Positions 1-10,180 of a DNA stretch of 64,000 nucleotides are shown here, piece by piece. The notes under the pieces are model-generated. The model searched no databases. It had not been told where the DNA came from and saw only the letters and a program-made list of their open reading frames with translations. The stretch lies in NCBI GenBank assembly GCA_903813345.2, contig CAIIXF020000012.1:10956932-11020931 (forward strand), written 5' to 3'. The position numbers were made by a program, and so were the translations under genes. The number at the start of each line of letters is the position of its first letter. Positions within the stretch are counted from its first letter, which is position 1. This DNA comes from Owenia fusiformis (lineage: Eukaryota; Annelida; Polychaeta; Sabellida; Oweniidae).

Positions 1-551
1 CAAGTTTTCTTAAAACGTGTAGCTTGACCTCCCTAATATTGATTATTTTTTATATATTTACGTAAATTATGTGTACCTTAATTAGCTATTGTTTGTTATC
101 GTGTAAGAATAATTCAATACAATTCTTCAGTAATTATAATCATGTTGACTACAGATCGTATTGAGTGCTAATCATATATCATCATACTAAGCACAAAAGG
201 TTACCTTAATCCCTACATAGATGCGCTCAGATGTTTTGTATACTAAAGCAGTCTGAGTTGGGTGTATATTTGATTAAACATAACATTTTTATTAGATTTA
301 TATAAAAAATAGATATGTTTAGCCAGAGCTCGGACAGTCTCGAAGACACAGAAGCAGATTATATAATTGGGCGATTGGGCGCTGTACGTAACCACGAGGT
401 TGCGAGTTCGAGACGCGTGTGCTCCTTGTGTTTATCCATTTACAGCTGTTCACCACTTGTCATTGCATCCTGAGTATACAACAATTCCTATTTACTACAT
501 AGTTTTTTTCAGCAGTCTCCACAACCGTGCGTCGCGTTTTGGGACATTTAC
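1..551. other. 3' flank of GGT copy A
   Basis: No gene seen. Collinear with 44789-45249 downstream of copy B, so the tandem duplication reaches at least to the window edge. Contains the SINE fragment at 361-435. Confidence 0.6.
361..435 (+). repeat. Fragment of a tRNA-derived SINE (Leu/Ser-type head)
   Basis: Contains ACGAGGTTGCGAGTTCGAGA, with a pol III B-box-like core (GAGTTCGAGAC), preceded by remnants of the head. The same sequence is more complete at 61478-61600. It is present but truncated in copy B (45160-45209), so the insertion predates the duplication. Confidence 0.6.
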
Positions 552-698
552 TTAATATCCATCCGTTCCACAAATTCGTCTGTAATCACATGCTGCTTCT
601 AAAGTCCCATTTATCTCAGATATAGCTTGTACCATATCCATAAAATCATACGCATATTTAATGTTATGACCAATACTGGACAAACCTCGTAGAATATT
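552..698 (-). CDS. GGT: GGT copy A exon 10 (C terminus)
   Basis: Last coding exon: GHNIKYAYDFMDMVQAI ... EAACDYRRICGTDGY then TAA. The terminal Gly-Tyr ending is usual for GGTs, so this end is confident. 147 bases including the stop. Confidence 0.88.
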   Translation of the reverse strand, partial: NILRGLSSIGHNIKYAYDFMDMVQAISEINGTLEAACDYRRICGTDGY

Positions 699-896
699 CT
701 GAAATATAATCATACATTAATGCATAATACTAGAAAAGAACATGATGAAACTCACAGATTCTATACTATGTTGTCTTATTCTGGAGTTGTTAGTTTTTGA
801 ACGGGAAGGTATTGCTTTCAAGTTGTCTAGAAACTTTTGGGAGATGCTTACAAAAAATAATTGAACCGCATTATTGTGCAAGCGAAATATACTCAC

Positions 897-1010
897 TTTT
901 GGGAAATCACCATACTGAACGATTACATTCGGCAGGAGCTGATGGTGTAGCCTCGGGTTATATATGGCAGTTTGTATATTTTCACCAAGCCATAAATACC
1001 AGACAGCTAC
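897..1010 (-). CDS. GGT: GGT copy A exon 9
   Basis: Encodes VAVWYLWLGENIQTAIYNPR then LHHQLLPN, matching the family NLWFG.D...A...PR.HNQLLPN. Exactly 114 bases, phase 0 in and out. Confidence 0.9.
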
Positions 1011-1104
1011 CTAAAAATGGATTTAGCATGAAGGTTGGTGTCAGCTGCTTATGCACACGCATTTATGATGTATTGATTTTGTATTGGGCAAGAAACCAGT
1101 AACT

Positions 1105-1269
1105 ATTATAACGACCCATGGGCGCCTCCGGGGAGCTGTAGTGTAACAAGAGAGATACTGGCCAATGGCCATGAAAGGGAGTATGCTAAATTCAATGCCC
1201 CGTAGGGGAATCGAACCCAGGACCGTCCGCTCCAAGTCCGATGCTCTACCGCTCGAACCACTAGGGACT
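1105..1269 (-). repeat. tRNA-derived SINE in GGT copy A intron 8
   Basis: On the minus strand it starts TAGTGGTTCGAGCGGTAGAG (A-box-like), then CCTGGGTTCGATTCCCC (a near-perfect B box and T arm), then an unrelated body and a tail ending ...AGCTCCCCGGAGG...GGGTCGTTAT. The anticodon stem does not pair, so this is not a working tRNA. Copy B has the same SINE with the 5' end missing (46763-46910). Confidence 0.7.
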
Positions 1270-1474
1270 AGGCATTAGCAACTTGCTATCGATGTTCATT
1301 TCCAAAATAGTTACACTATATACAAGTATGCAACTATGCACATTGGTATGATTCAATACAGACTAATGTGGCATATCTTAAAACAATTTTAATAAACATT
1401 TGCGTAAAATACAAAACTAGTTATTGAAAAAATAAATCAGTTTTGAATTGATTGTTCAAATTGCCCTCACTTAC

Positions 1475-1718
1475 ATATGCTGTAGCTGTAGGTATTCTGG
1501 ATCCGCCAATACCACCTAGCACAAGTTTAACTTTGTTAGTAGTAGAATTCAAAATGATCACTGGTCCCATCGACGATAATGGGCGTTTTCCAGGTTTAAT
1601 AAAATTGGCAGGAGATGCAACAAAGCCATATATATTCTTTGTAAATGGAGTAGAGAAGTCGTCCATCTCGTTATTGTAAACAATGCCAGTCGTATTTCCC
1701 ACTAAACCAGAACCGAAT
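1475..1718 (-). CDS. GGT: GGT copy A exon 8 (small subunit core)
   Basis: Encodes VYNNEMDDFSTP (substrate-binding Asp), FVASPANFIKPGKRPLSSM (Ser-Ser substrate contacts) and LVLGGIGGSRIPTAT (Gly-Gly oxyanion loop). One of the best-conserved parts of the family. Phase 2 in, phase 0 out. Confidence 0.93.
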
Positions 1719-1827
1719 CTATAAACGTAAGAAGTTATATAGAACATTATTATTAAAATATTGTAGATTGAGCCACGGTGTAAGATTTTTATTAGAAGGT
1801 TATTTAAGGAGGTTATTTAATTGGAGG

Positions 1828-1937
1828 TTTTTGATACAGGGTATATCAGAGGGAAATACAATATATCTACCCGAGGGGCCGTAGGGACAGAGGGTTGATA
1901 TATTGTATTTACCGAGGGATATACCCTGTATCAAAAA
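1828..1937. repeat. Short hairpin repeat
   Basis: The two ends TTTTTGATACAGGGTATATC and its reverse complement enclose about 70 bases that also pair partly (AATACAATATAT / ATATATTGTATT). Absent from the same intron of copy B. Probably a miniature foldback element. Confidence 0.6.
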
Positions 1938-3566
1938 TCGAGCATTTAATAACTGATTTATCCTATTATACTTTTTCATATAATAGAAATTACAAATAAC
2001 ATAGCCAGAACCAGATTTATCATATACTTAGTAGATTTTGAAGATAAGTGTTGTGGAAACCCTCATGTAATAATTACAAATGATAACTACAATCAAAACA
2101 TAAATTTCGTATCTAAATGTAAAGGTCTTAGGTGAGCGGGTGATATACATTACACTACTAAGTATGGGATAAATGGTTTCATGCCGAGGGACAATATGAT
2201 ATTTCTCGAAGGTCAGGTGGATACCATTTTCTTGAGAGGGAACAGGAGGGACAATATGATTTTTTCGATATCAAAAATATTAAAATATTCCTCTAGGAAG
2301 TAGTGGTATCATGGGATGATTTACATTATTGCCTTTAACAAAAGGAGCAGGGAAAGTATCGCAACAGACTTTTGATAATTTTGACAGTTGATAATTTTTT
2401 TGTGAGTAGTTTCTGGCTGTAAAAAGTAAATGCTTGGGAAAGGCGAATCTATAATCTTCAAGAAAAGTTCAAAGAATAGTTTCCAGATCAATTGGATTAT
2501 CTTATAATCCATGTTTAATCCACCCATCAACAAGCTTTTTCAAAATACATTCGTCATTTTCACCATCGGCCCTCATTTTTTTTACAATTTCTCATGCAAG
2601 GTTACATTGTACTTGAACACATGTTTCATCAAGTAAAATATGTAAGGAACTCCATGAAGTTTGTTTTTGAGTTTTTTTTGAAAAAATGAACCTCTTAAAA
2701 TGCATGTTTACAAAAATAATTTAGGAGTGATGTAAAAGATGGCAATGTTTTTTAATAATAACATGCATAGGTGGGTGAATTACTCATGTGTGTTGTGTTT
2801 TAATCCTGCATTCACTGACTGAGTTAGCCTATTGGAAAATCATAGAGATTAATAATACAAACAGTAATACTATGAATACTTCTACTTCAAGCTCAAATAG
2901 CGCTTTCAGGGTCCTGTGTTGAAATACTAGATCACCTTATGTGCATGAATTTTCAAGAGAAACCATCAGTGCAAGCAATTAAATGAAAGCATCATCCGAA
3001 CATCACTTGAAAAGTACTAAAGTGGTGAAAAATTGCAGGATGTTGACAGAAAATGTGCCTAGGTGAGAGGGTAGTCTCTCAACCCCCTCCTCCCCCTCCC
3101 TGGATACGGGACTAATACATGTGATATGGCAAAGTCCAATTCATAGATTAAGTTTCCCTTGCAGTCTTGTTGGCATTTTTATTAGAGTTCATGTTTTGTT
3201 TATGTAAATGGGTGAGTGGAAGACCCTTGGGTGGGAATCAAATATAAAATGTTTTCCAAAATATATATTTGAAATACATTGTGTATGTACAGTCACAAAC
3301 TCTAGGCAACATTAACTAGTAATGGGGCAACACCCCAACTCAACTGAGTGAATGTGTAAACCATATAAGGAACAAAAAACATTACATAAAACAAACTCAG
3401 CATGCAAACATGTAAAACTGGCATGGCAAAACAATAGATTGTGAAACTGAATAATAAAAGCACATACGACTAGAAAACAAGGGATTAAGGACCTGTTAAA
3501 ATGACATGAATGGGGATTGGTCAATATGAATAGTAGAAATATGAAAAATGTGAAAATTTTACATTT

Positions 3567-3830
3567 AGTATTGATCATGAACATTAGAGAGGTTAAGTAC
3601 ACAGGCTCGTAGGCATGTAGAGGGGGAGAGATAAAGGGAGCTGCTGCTCCCCCAAGAGGTTCTTTCAAAATGATGCAGTTTCTCACCAATCTGAGCACTT
3701 CGCATGATTTTTTGGCCAAAACTGTCAAAAAGTTCATCCCTAGGCAAAAGCTTTGCCCTTGGTAAAACTGCTCCTACCCCTTGGTAAAAGCTGGCTACAG
3801 ACTGTGTAAAACACTTGTGTGAGAACTTGA
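3567..3830 (-). repeat. Degraded copy of the CCCGTAGCC MITE family
   Basis: Reads in reverse against 6228-6403: shared blocks AAAACTGTCAAAAAGTTC and the flanking 'gcaaaagctttgccc' and 'gctgctgctccccc' motifs. The ends are poorly kept. Confidence 0.5.
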
Positions 3831-3962
3831 ACATGAACGAGTACTGTTATGACCCCCAGTAATGTTGTCCATCTCTCAACTGGTTTAACTGGGGACCATT
3901 ACATCAATTGGCATTATATCAATCAGGCAAAAAGAGGCCAGTGATGTGAAAATAGTCAATAG

Positions 3963-4760
3963 CACGGTGTTATAGCATGACGGTTACGCCACCTCTGAAA
4001 ACGAGGTTGGACAGCTACGTTCACTGATTTATCCAATAAAATGGCCGCGATGGAAGAGAAAACTAAGGTTGGCGCATTATTTTCTACTTCTGTGTAGCAA
4101 TGAAAGGATGAACGATTTATGTAAGAATTGCATTCGGTGATACTTTCAGTAATGTATATTTTGAACGTAGCCTTTGCAAATTGATGCCTGGGGATAACAT
4201 GAAATAAGAGAAAAACTGTCGAGTTTGAAATTCAAAACTACACAAAAATTTAGTAATTTGTTTATTTTTGTTTTTGTTGTTAGGGCATGGTCTACATTGC
4301 CTAAAAACCTTGTGGTATATAGATGTAACCTACATACGATCATACAAAGCCAATTGAGCATTGGAAACCACCTAATATGTTCTACTCAAGCCATAATAAT
4401 GTATTTTGAATTTGCAGTAGTATACACAGTTTACTTATACTTACAGTTAATATTTTGAGTGGCTCATGTACTGAGACAACACGAGAATGGATCAAAACTT
4501 ATAAACTTTGATATCTCAGTCGGTAGGTTTACAGATTATATTCTGTTTCTTGTAGACCACCTGGCAGATTTGACCCAGTCTTTATAACCATCCATATATA
4601 TGTCACCGAATGGAACTAGTTTAAAATGAAATCTTATCTGTGAATATTGCCTACAGGCGAGAAAGAGGACATGCTGCCTTTCCCATCCGCCATTTTTTGT
4701 TATCGTTACCGCAAAATATTGCAAATCGCCTTGACGTAACCGTCATGCTATAACACCGTG
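3963..4760. mobile_element. Nested 798-bp TIR element, 5-bp TSD AATAG
   Basis: Perfect 26-base terminal inverted repeats beginning CACGGTGTTATAGCATGACG, flanked by AATAG on both sides (3958-3962 and 4761-4765). No transposase is seen. The perfect ends suggest recent movement within the older element 2340-6135. Confidence 0.88.
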
Positions 4761-6227
4761 AATAGGGGACCATAAGTTTACACATTCCATGTGTACGTTC
4801 ATCAAAATAGTGCGATCTTAACCTCCCTAATAACTGAAATTATTGACTCAACCAATAGAATCATTCTATGTTTGTTTATATTTGTTCACATTAATATGGA
4901 AGAAAATCTGACATTTTGCTAAAAAGATGTTATTGTAAATCTTAGAAATAATGATAAAGGTAGTATACACCACACACTCAATGGTATAGATTGTGGTTTT
5001 GAGAGACTCTCAATAGGGACTTTAAGCTTGCAATGTTTTTCACAACCTAAATGTGAATGGAAAATATTTAGCGATGCATTTGTATGGGCGATTGGTCATA
5101 GGTTGGCGTTTCGATTTTATATGCAAGCTTAATCTCCCTAATGTTAACATTAAGGTAAGAGTGTATGTTACTCATAACATTTTCTTAGGATAACATTTCT
5201 TGAATTGATGAATATGCAAAAATTATTCTTAGCATATCATCCTTCATTTCATTATTTGGATAATCAATCTGGAGATAAACTCAAATAAGGAAGTGTGTTA
5301 TAACACATCATCATATAGAAACATGTTCAACGTTTTTTCAGAAGCTGGATCAAAATATTTGTCTTACTAAAATTATTGGCAAAGGTATGATGTACTAAAT
5401 TCTTGTACTGTATTTATGCTTTTAATAGCACTGTACCTCGTGAATCATTACTGATAAACAAGATACAGAAAACCTGTTCAAAGTAAATGCTATAATAAGG
5501 CATCATAGAAATTATCATAAAGAGAGGTATTTAGAATTTCTTAGCAACTTACACACACACACACATAGGTTTAACTGCACTCAAACATTAAACAGTCAAC
5601 TTGACAGGTATTCAGAATTTTTTGGGAAATGCTGCGGTTATGCTCCATTGATTAAACAGGGGATCAAACAGCAGGGGATCAAACAAGTCCAACCATTCAT
5701 TTATGAAAACATTTTGAACTACATGTAATTTTATGGCACACTAATGACATCTTATATGAGTGTGCTGTACTAAAAGCATAGCCCCATTGGATCCCCTTAT
5801 ATTGGATTATCATAATCCTAATCCACGAGGAGTTCCTTATATATCTTAAGTGATGAAACATGTGTTCAAGTACAATGTAACTTTGCATGAAAATTGTAAA
5901 AAAAAGTGAGGGACGATGGTGAAAATGACGATTGTATTTTGAAAAAAAGCTTGTTGATGGGTGGATTAAACATGGCTTATGAGATAATCCAATTGATCTT
6001 GAAACCATTCTTTGAATTTTTCTTAAAGATTATACATTGGCCTTTCATATGCATTCATTTTTGTACAGCCAGAAACTACTAGAAAAAAATTATTTACTGT
6101 CAAAAATCTGTTGCTATACTTTCCCTCGCTCTTTATGGTTACTTTATTCAGTCCTAAGGTACATGTACCTCTGCTTCACAGACGACAATATCAATAGCAA
6201 TGCTACCATATAGCTACATGTTTCAGG

Positions 6228-6403
6228 CCCGTAGCCAGGATTTACCTGGAGGAGCGATTTTACCAAGGGGAGCTTTTGCCAAGGTGTGGGGTGAGGAGCT
6301 TTTTGACAGTTTTGGCAAAAATCACGCGAAAAGTGCCCAGAATGATTGGAAGGGGGGGGGGGGGAGAGCGGCCGCTCACTCCGCTCCCCCTTCTGGCTAC
6401 GGG
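6228..6403. mobile_element. G-rich MITE with CCCGTAGCCAGG ends (copy A)
   Basis: Starts CCCGTAGCCAGGA and ends TCTGGCTACGGG, with a poly-G tract and GCGGCCGC inside. The orthologous copy at 48293-48464 sits in the same intron of copy B, so this insertion is older than the duplication. It abuts GGT exon 7, about 28 bases after the donor. Confidence 0.7.
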
Positions 6404-6431
6404 GCTGTGTATTACCAATGCAAATACGTAC

Positions 6432-6619
6432 ACAAAATTGAGAGATGATGTGAAGGCTGCTATGCCACCATTTTTATCAACTATAGAAGTATGAGCAGTT
6501 CCTTTAGTAAGTCTGTCATAGAACGTTTCTCCATAGTACGAAACATTAAAGGTCTGGTCATCGAATATTTTAGCTCTGGTCTGTGCGGCTGTTCTCAGTG
6601 ATAGCATTTCTCAAAGAAT
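6432..6619 (-). CDS. GGT: GGT copy A exon 7 (catalytic Thr), carries an in-frame TGA
   Basis: Encodes the autoprocessing and catalytic site KGTAHTSIVDKNG; the Thr of GTAH is the nucleophile (Thr381 in human GGT1). The third codon after the acceptor is TGA, where copy B has CGA (Arg), a typical CpG-to-TpG change. I found no other acceptor that keeps the frame and avoids the stop. Confidence 0.88.
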
Positions 6620-6936
6620 CTGAATAATCATTTAATGAAAGAACGTATATTAAAGTGTAGATGTATGGACAGTTTAACTAGGAAGATGTCTATCCATGAT
6701 AGGAATCATTAAGGTCTGGTCGCCGAACCATTTATAAACTTCGACACAAAGTTAATTTTCTTTTTTGAAATGGATACTTGCCAATCCAAAATGATCAAAA
6801 TTCGAGAGACTTTTACTCATATTATAGAATTCTGAACTTCCAGTTATATATGTATATATATGAATAATATTGATAATTGTTTAATAAGCAACTACTAGAT
6901 ACAGAATTTAAAATACAACATATAAGATTGGCTCAC

Positions 6937-7241
6937 ATGTTTTTGGTCAACATAATCTTCATCACCTAATTTTGCTCGCTTTGCATATGCCCATTTAAAA
7001 CTCTCTATAATTCGGTGGTGGCAAGGAACCGTTCGAGAGTCACTTTCGAACTCATTTTTAGAGCAGCCAGTGCTGTCAAAGTTATATCCATCTAAAATAT
7101 TCAATATATATTGCAGGACGGCACTACTTGATGGCGGAGGGACACCATACACTCTGAGATCTCCATTTTGGAGCTGTGTCACCAGTGGATCCTTTACAAT
7201 GGCATTGTAGCTTTTTAAATCTTGTTCTGTTATGATTCCAC
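6937..7241 (-). CDS. GGT: GGT copy A exon 6
   Basis: Largest exon. Encodes GGIITEQDLKSYNAIV, YGVPPPSSSAVLQYILNIL, and ESFKWAYAKRAKLGD, all in family order (GGI.T..DL..Y; PPPSSG...L.LNIL; E.FK.AYA.R..LGD). Ends in phase 0 at CAT|GTGAGC. Confidence 0.92.
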
Positions 7242-7700
7242 CTTGAAATATAAAGGCAACTCTTAAGCACGTTACACATTGTTATATACATGCATTTTTG
7301 TATAACGATTTCACATACATAAGATGAGAAATTATCATTAAACGCTATCGAGATATTATGAATCGACAACAAGGAAAACATGATTTGAATCTTGACACAG
7401 AAGAGAAAGGTAAAACAGTGAATTTTTTTTATTCATATCAGATGATACCTATTAAATGTGAAAAACAGTTTTATGCATCTTTTTTTAAGTAAAGTTAGAA
7501 CATTTCAATGATAGAGTAAACCAAATTTCATGCTATTTTCTGTAAATATTTGTTCATGTTTCCCTCAGAATATTCCCCTCGCCCTTCGGCCTGAATGAAT
7601 TAAAGGTGAACATGTATTCATCTCAATAGAATGGAATATTTGGTACAGATCCAATTTCACATCATTCAACATTTTGTATATAATATTCATACTAAATATA

Positions 7701-7875
7701 CGAGGGGTGGTCCAAAAGTCATGGACGCCCTGCTCTAACGATGCTATTTTCTAATATAATAACATGAAACTTTCAGATAATAAAGATCAATATTATTATT
7801 GGAAAGTTTAAAGTAATTTTATCAAAAACCAACAAAATTAGAGCAGGGCGTCCAAGACTTTTGGATCGCCCCTCG
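7701..7875. mobile_element. Mariner-type MITE, TA target, beside a splice donor
   Basis: Inverted ends CGAGGGGTGGTCCAAAAGTC ... GACTTTTGGATCGCCCCTCG, paired over about 40 bases, flanked by TA. Copy B (49895-49903) shows the uninterrupted site AAATATATTACCC. Its edge lies right after the first six bases of GGT intron 5. Only 175 bp, with no transposase. Confidence 0.9.
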
Positions 7876-7881
7876 TATTAC

Positions 7882-8027
7882 CCATCATCTGGATTTCGTT
7901 TGCAATTGTTCTATCCAAGCTTAATGAGTCAGCAGCTATTTTCTGTAGAGATGCTCCAAGTTTTGGTCTAAACATTATGTCTCTTGCTTTATAAAGTCTT
8001 CCTTCAGCTTTATTATGGAAAGGTGCT
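7882..8027 (-). CDS. GGT: GGT copy A exon 5
   Basis: Encodes KARDIMFRPKLGASLQKIA and IANEIQMMG, matching the region where GGTs have L.P.LA.TL..IA..G...FY.G...I. The donor is G|GTAATA; a transposon starts straight after these six intron bases (see the MITE at 7701-7875). Confidence 0.88.
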
Positions 8028-8305
8028 CTAACAATAGAGAAAAGCAAAGCATACGAATTAACAAAGACGTTAAAAGACGTTAGATTGAATATTTGAAAAA
8101 TTAAAATGAGACAACATATTCTCCTCTCATTTTTTTAAAAATCTCTAAAATAACTTTTAAAGTCATGAATAATCGTAATGAAAAATAAAAAAACATATTT
8201 TCAAACTTAAAATGGTGCCTTTAATGTAGTACTTAATCATAATTCGCCATGATTGTCATTAACAAAAATGAATACTCTGAATGACATATTTTTTGGTTCA
8301 CTTAC

Positions 8306-8513
8306 TCCATACGATATTCCTTTCCAGCATTTTGAAACAAATCAACAGCCAATCGTATATCTTTTTCCAATTCGTCTGTGACGACAATGCCGTCTTTGCA
8401 TAGTTTTATGGACGGTGCCAAGAGGTCATTCCATGTCACTTGCCCCGACCCAAACTTTGTAAATGCTTTCCATAGTCCTCGTACAAGGCCCGGCACTGCT
8501 ACCGACAATGGAC
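8306..8513 (-). CDS. GGT: GGT copy A exon 4 (SVAVPG block)
   Basis: Encodes PLSVAVPGLVRGLWKAFTKFG followed by WNDLLAPSIKLCKDGIVV, matching the family SVAVPGEIRG...W..L..P.I.LA..G. Its donor is GA|GTAAGT, phase 2. Confidence 0.92.
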
Positions 8514-8940
8514 CTAAGGATTAAGTGATTAGAAGCATATATTCATGTTGAATTTTCAGAGATAGCCAGCAGGCTAAACAAAAAAAATTACAATTTTAGA
8601 ATATTTTTGGCTCATGTCATTCCTTGTCATGTCTATTTTCTAAAAATCACAAAAGTGCATACTTTATTCAAGGAAAACGAAAGATTTTTACAATAATGTA
8701 CTATTTTTCTATAAGAATGGTTACCATTCTTATTATTTGGGAGAATTTAAACATTTTCACCCATTTTTGCACCTTGAATCATTAATAACTTCACCAATTT
8801 ATAACATATTGTGAATCTTTTGGGAGATATTGTATTTGATATTGTAAGGAATAGATTGGTAGGTCAATTATGCATGTATTTCCCAAATTGCGTGCCTAAT
8901 ATTTCCAAACTGCTTGCCTATCCAAGCTTGTTTTGTATTA
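8514..8940. other. Intron 3 of copy A, left part
   Basis: Similarity to copy B stops near 8560. AT-rich with no gene seen up to the TTA that precedes the CACTA-like element. Confidence 0.4.
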
Positions 8941-8989
8941 CACTGCATGAAACAGGTATGATTTCGGCTAAATATGACTACATATTTGT

Positions 8990-9400
8990 TATATATTCTA
9001 AATGAATACAACTTAATATGCTTTAATGCGTTTGAATACTGCCAATTGAATTCATTGAATATGTGTCGTATTCTCGCCGATATGGACTCTTTTTATACAA
9101 CCGAATACAACTCGTGATATTCATTTGTATTCATATCTTATATTGTTTGGATTCACTTATATACGAATGTATTCGGGCTCAATATTATTTGCATTCGTAT
9201 GTATTCGGTAGTATATCTAAAACTTAATGAAACGGTATAAATGCATTCCGCAATTATAATCATGATTACATAAGCATGATAAAGACGTATTCGGTTGGAT
9301 TCAATTGTATTAACACGGTACCGACACTGGTTTACAACGGATTATTATACATGTACATGTATTCAAATGTATTTGTTAGGATTTTTCACATTACTTGAAT
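8990..9400. repeat. Left subterminal GAATACA repeats
   Basis: At least ten copies of GAATACA/TGTATTC and variants (e.g. CCGAATACAACTCG, TTGTATTCATATC). Matched by a similar cluster inside the opposite end; likely transposase-binding repeats by analogy with CACTA elements. Confidence 0.6.
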
Positions 9401-10180
9401 ACAATATTACATATTCATGAAATATTTAGAAACATTGGGAGTACAAATTAATATTTTGGGGCAATCATAATTTGGGAGGGCAATAACATTTCAAATGATT
9501 CCTGTGTGTTCATGTGTTCATTCCTATACTATACTTAATGAGTTTACTTAATTAAGAAGAGACCAATTGTTTTATCTTAAAACATTTCAATCAGCAAAAA
9601 TTGAAAATAAAACAGAATAATAAACATATAATATGGTTTTGTATTGCATACATTCTTTATTGTAAGCAGAAAATTGACATCGGTTGATGTTGATGAGTAT
9701 GTTCAATTTTATAACTATTCTCAACTTTACTGATAAAAAATCAAACTAAAGTAATTGTAAACTATAGAATGTCTTAATTGTTAATACGCACTTCGTACCT
9801 AGGTTTTGATATAGACCCTGGATTTATCATTATCAACCCTATCTTACTGTAGTGCTTTTTGCGCTTTTAAAAGTCTTTGGGAAATTGTCCTTTTAGAAAT
9901 TATAGAAAATATTTTTTTCATTCTTCTCCAGATAGTATGATTTAAATCTTCAGACATTCTTCTCAGACGTGAGGACGTGGGAAACTCTTATCCATAGGTA
10001 ATACATTCTTTCAGTTTGCAGATTTCTGGATCTCACCACGTCCACATCCATCTGGAAAACATGAATTTATGTTTTAATAAGGGTTAAATGGAGTTTCTAT
10101 TGATTCAATTAAAGTATCGGCATCACAAGAGTTATGCAAAAATAATAAATTATAAGGTATAAATAATATATTTATCTTGC
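9401..10180. other. Interior of CACTA-like element, left
   Basis: AT-rich; no coding signal or further repeat recognised. Confidence 0.35.

Larger units (their letters stand above)
2340..6135. mobile_element. TIR DNA element in GGT copy A intron 7
   Basis: The ends (AAAGGAGCAGGGAAAGTAT on the left; its diverged reverse complement on the right) continue as inverted repeats of about 320 bases: 2340-2660 against 5815-6135, sharing long blocks such as CAATTGGATTAT and CCACCCATCAACAAGC. Copy B lacks the whole block at this place (near 48210). The interior has no transposase reading frame, so it is probably non-autonomous. The target duplication is unclear. It holds the nested element at 3963-4760 and a fragment of the CCCGTAGCC MITE family at about 3567-3830. 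Confidence 0.75.

Noticed and set aside
797-1102. Plus-strand 101-codon frame, recurring at 46520-46765
   Set aside because: Antisense shadow of GGT exon 9 and its introns.
1190-1266. Possible tRNA gene on the minus strand
   Set aside because: Good A and B boxes, but the anticodon stem does not pair and the body continues as a SINE.
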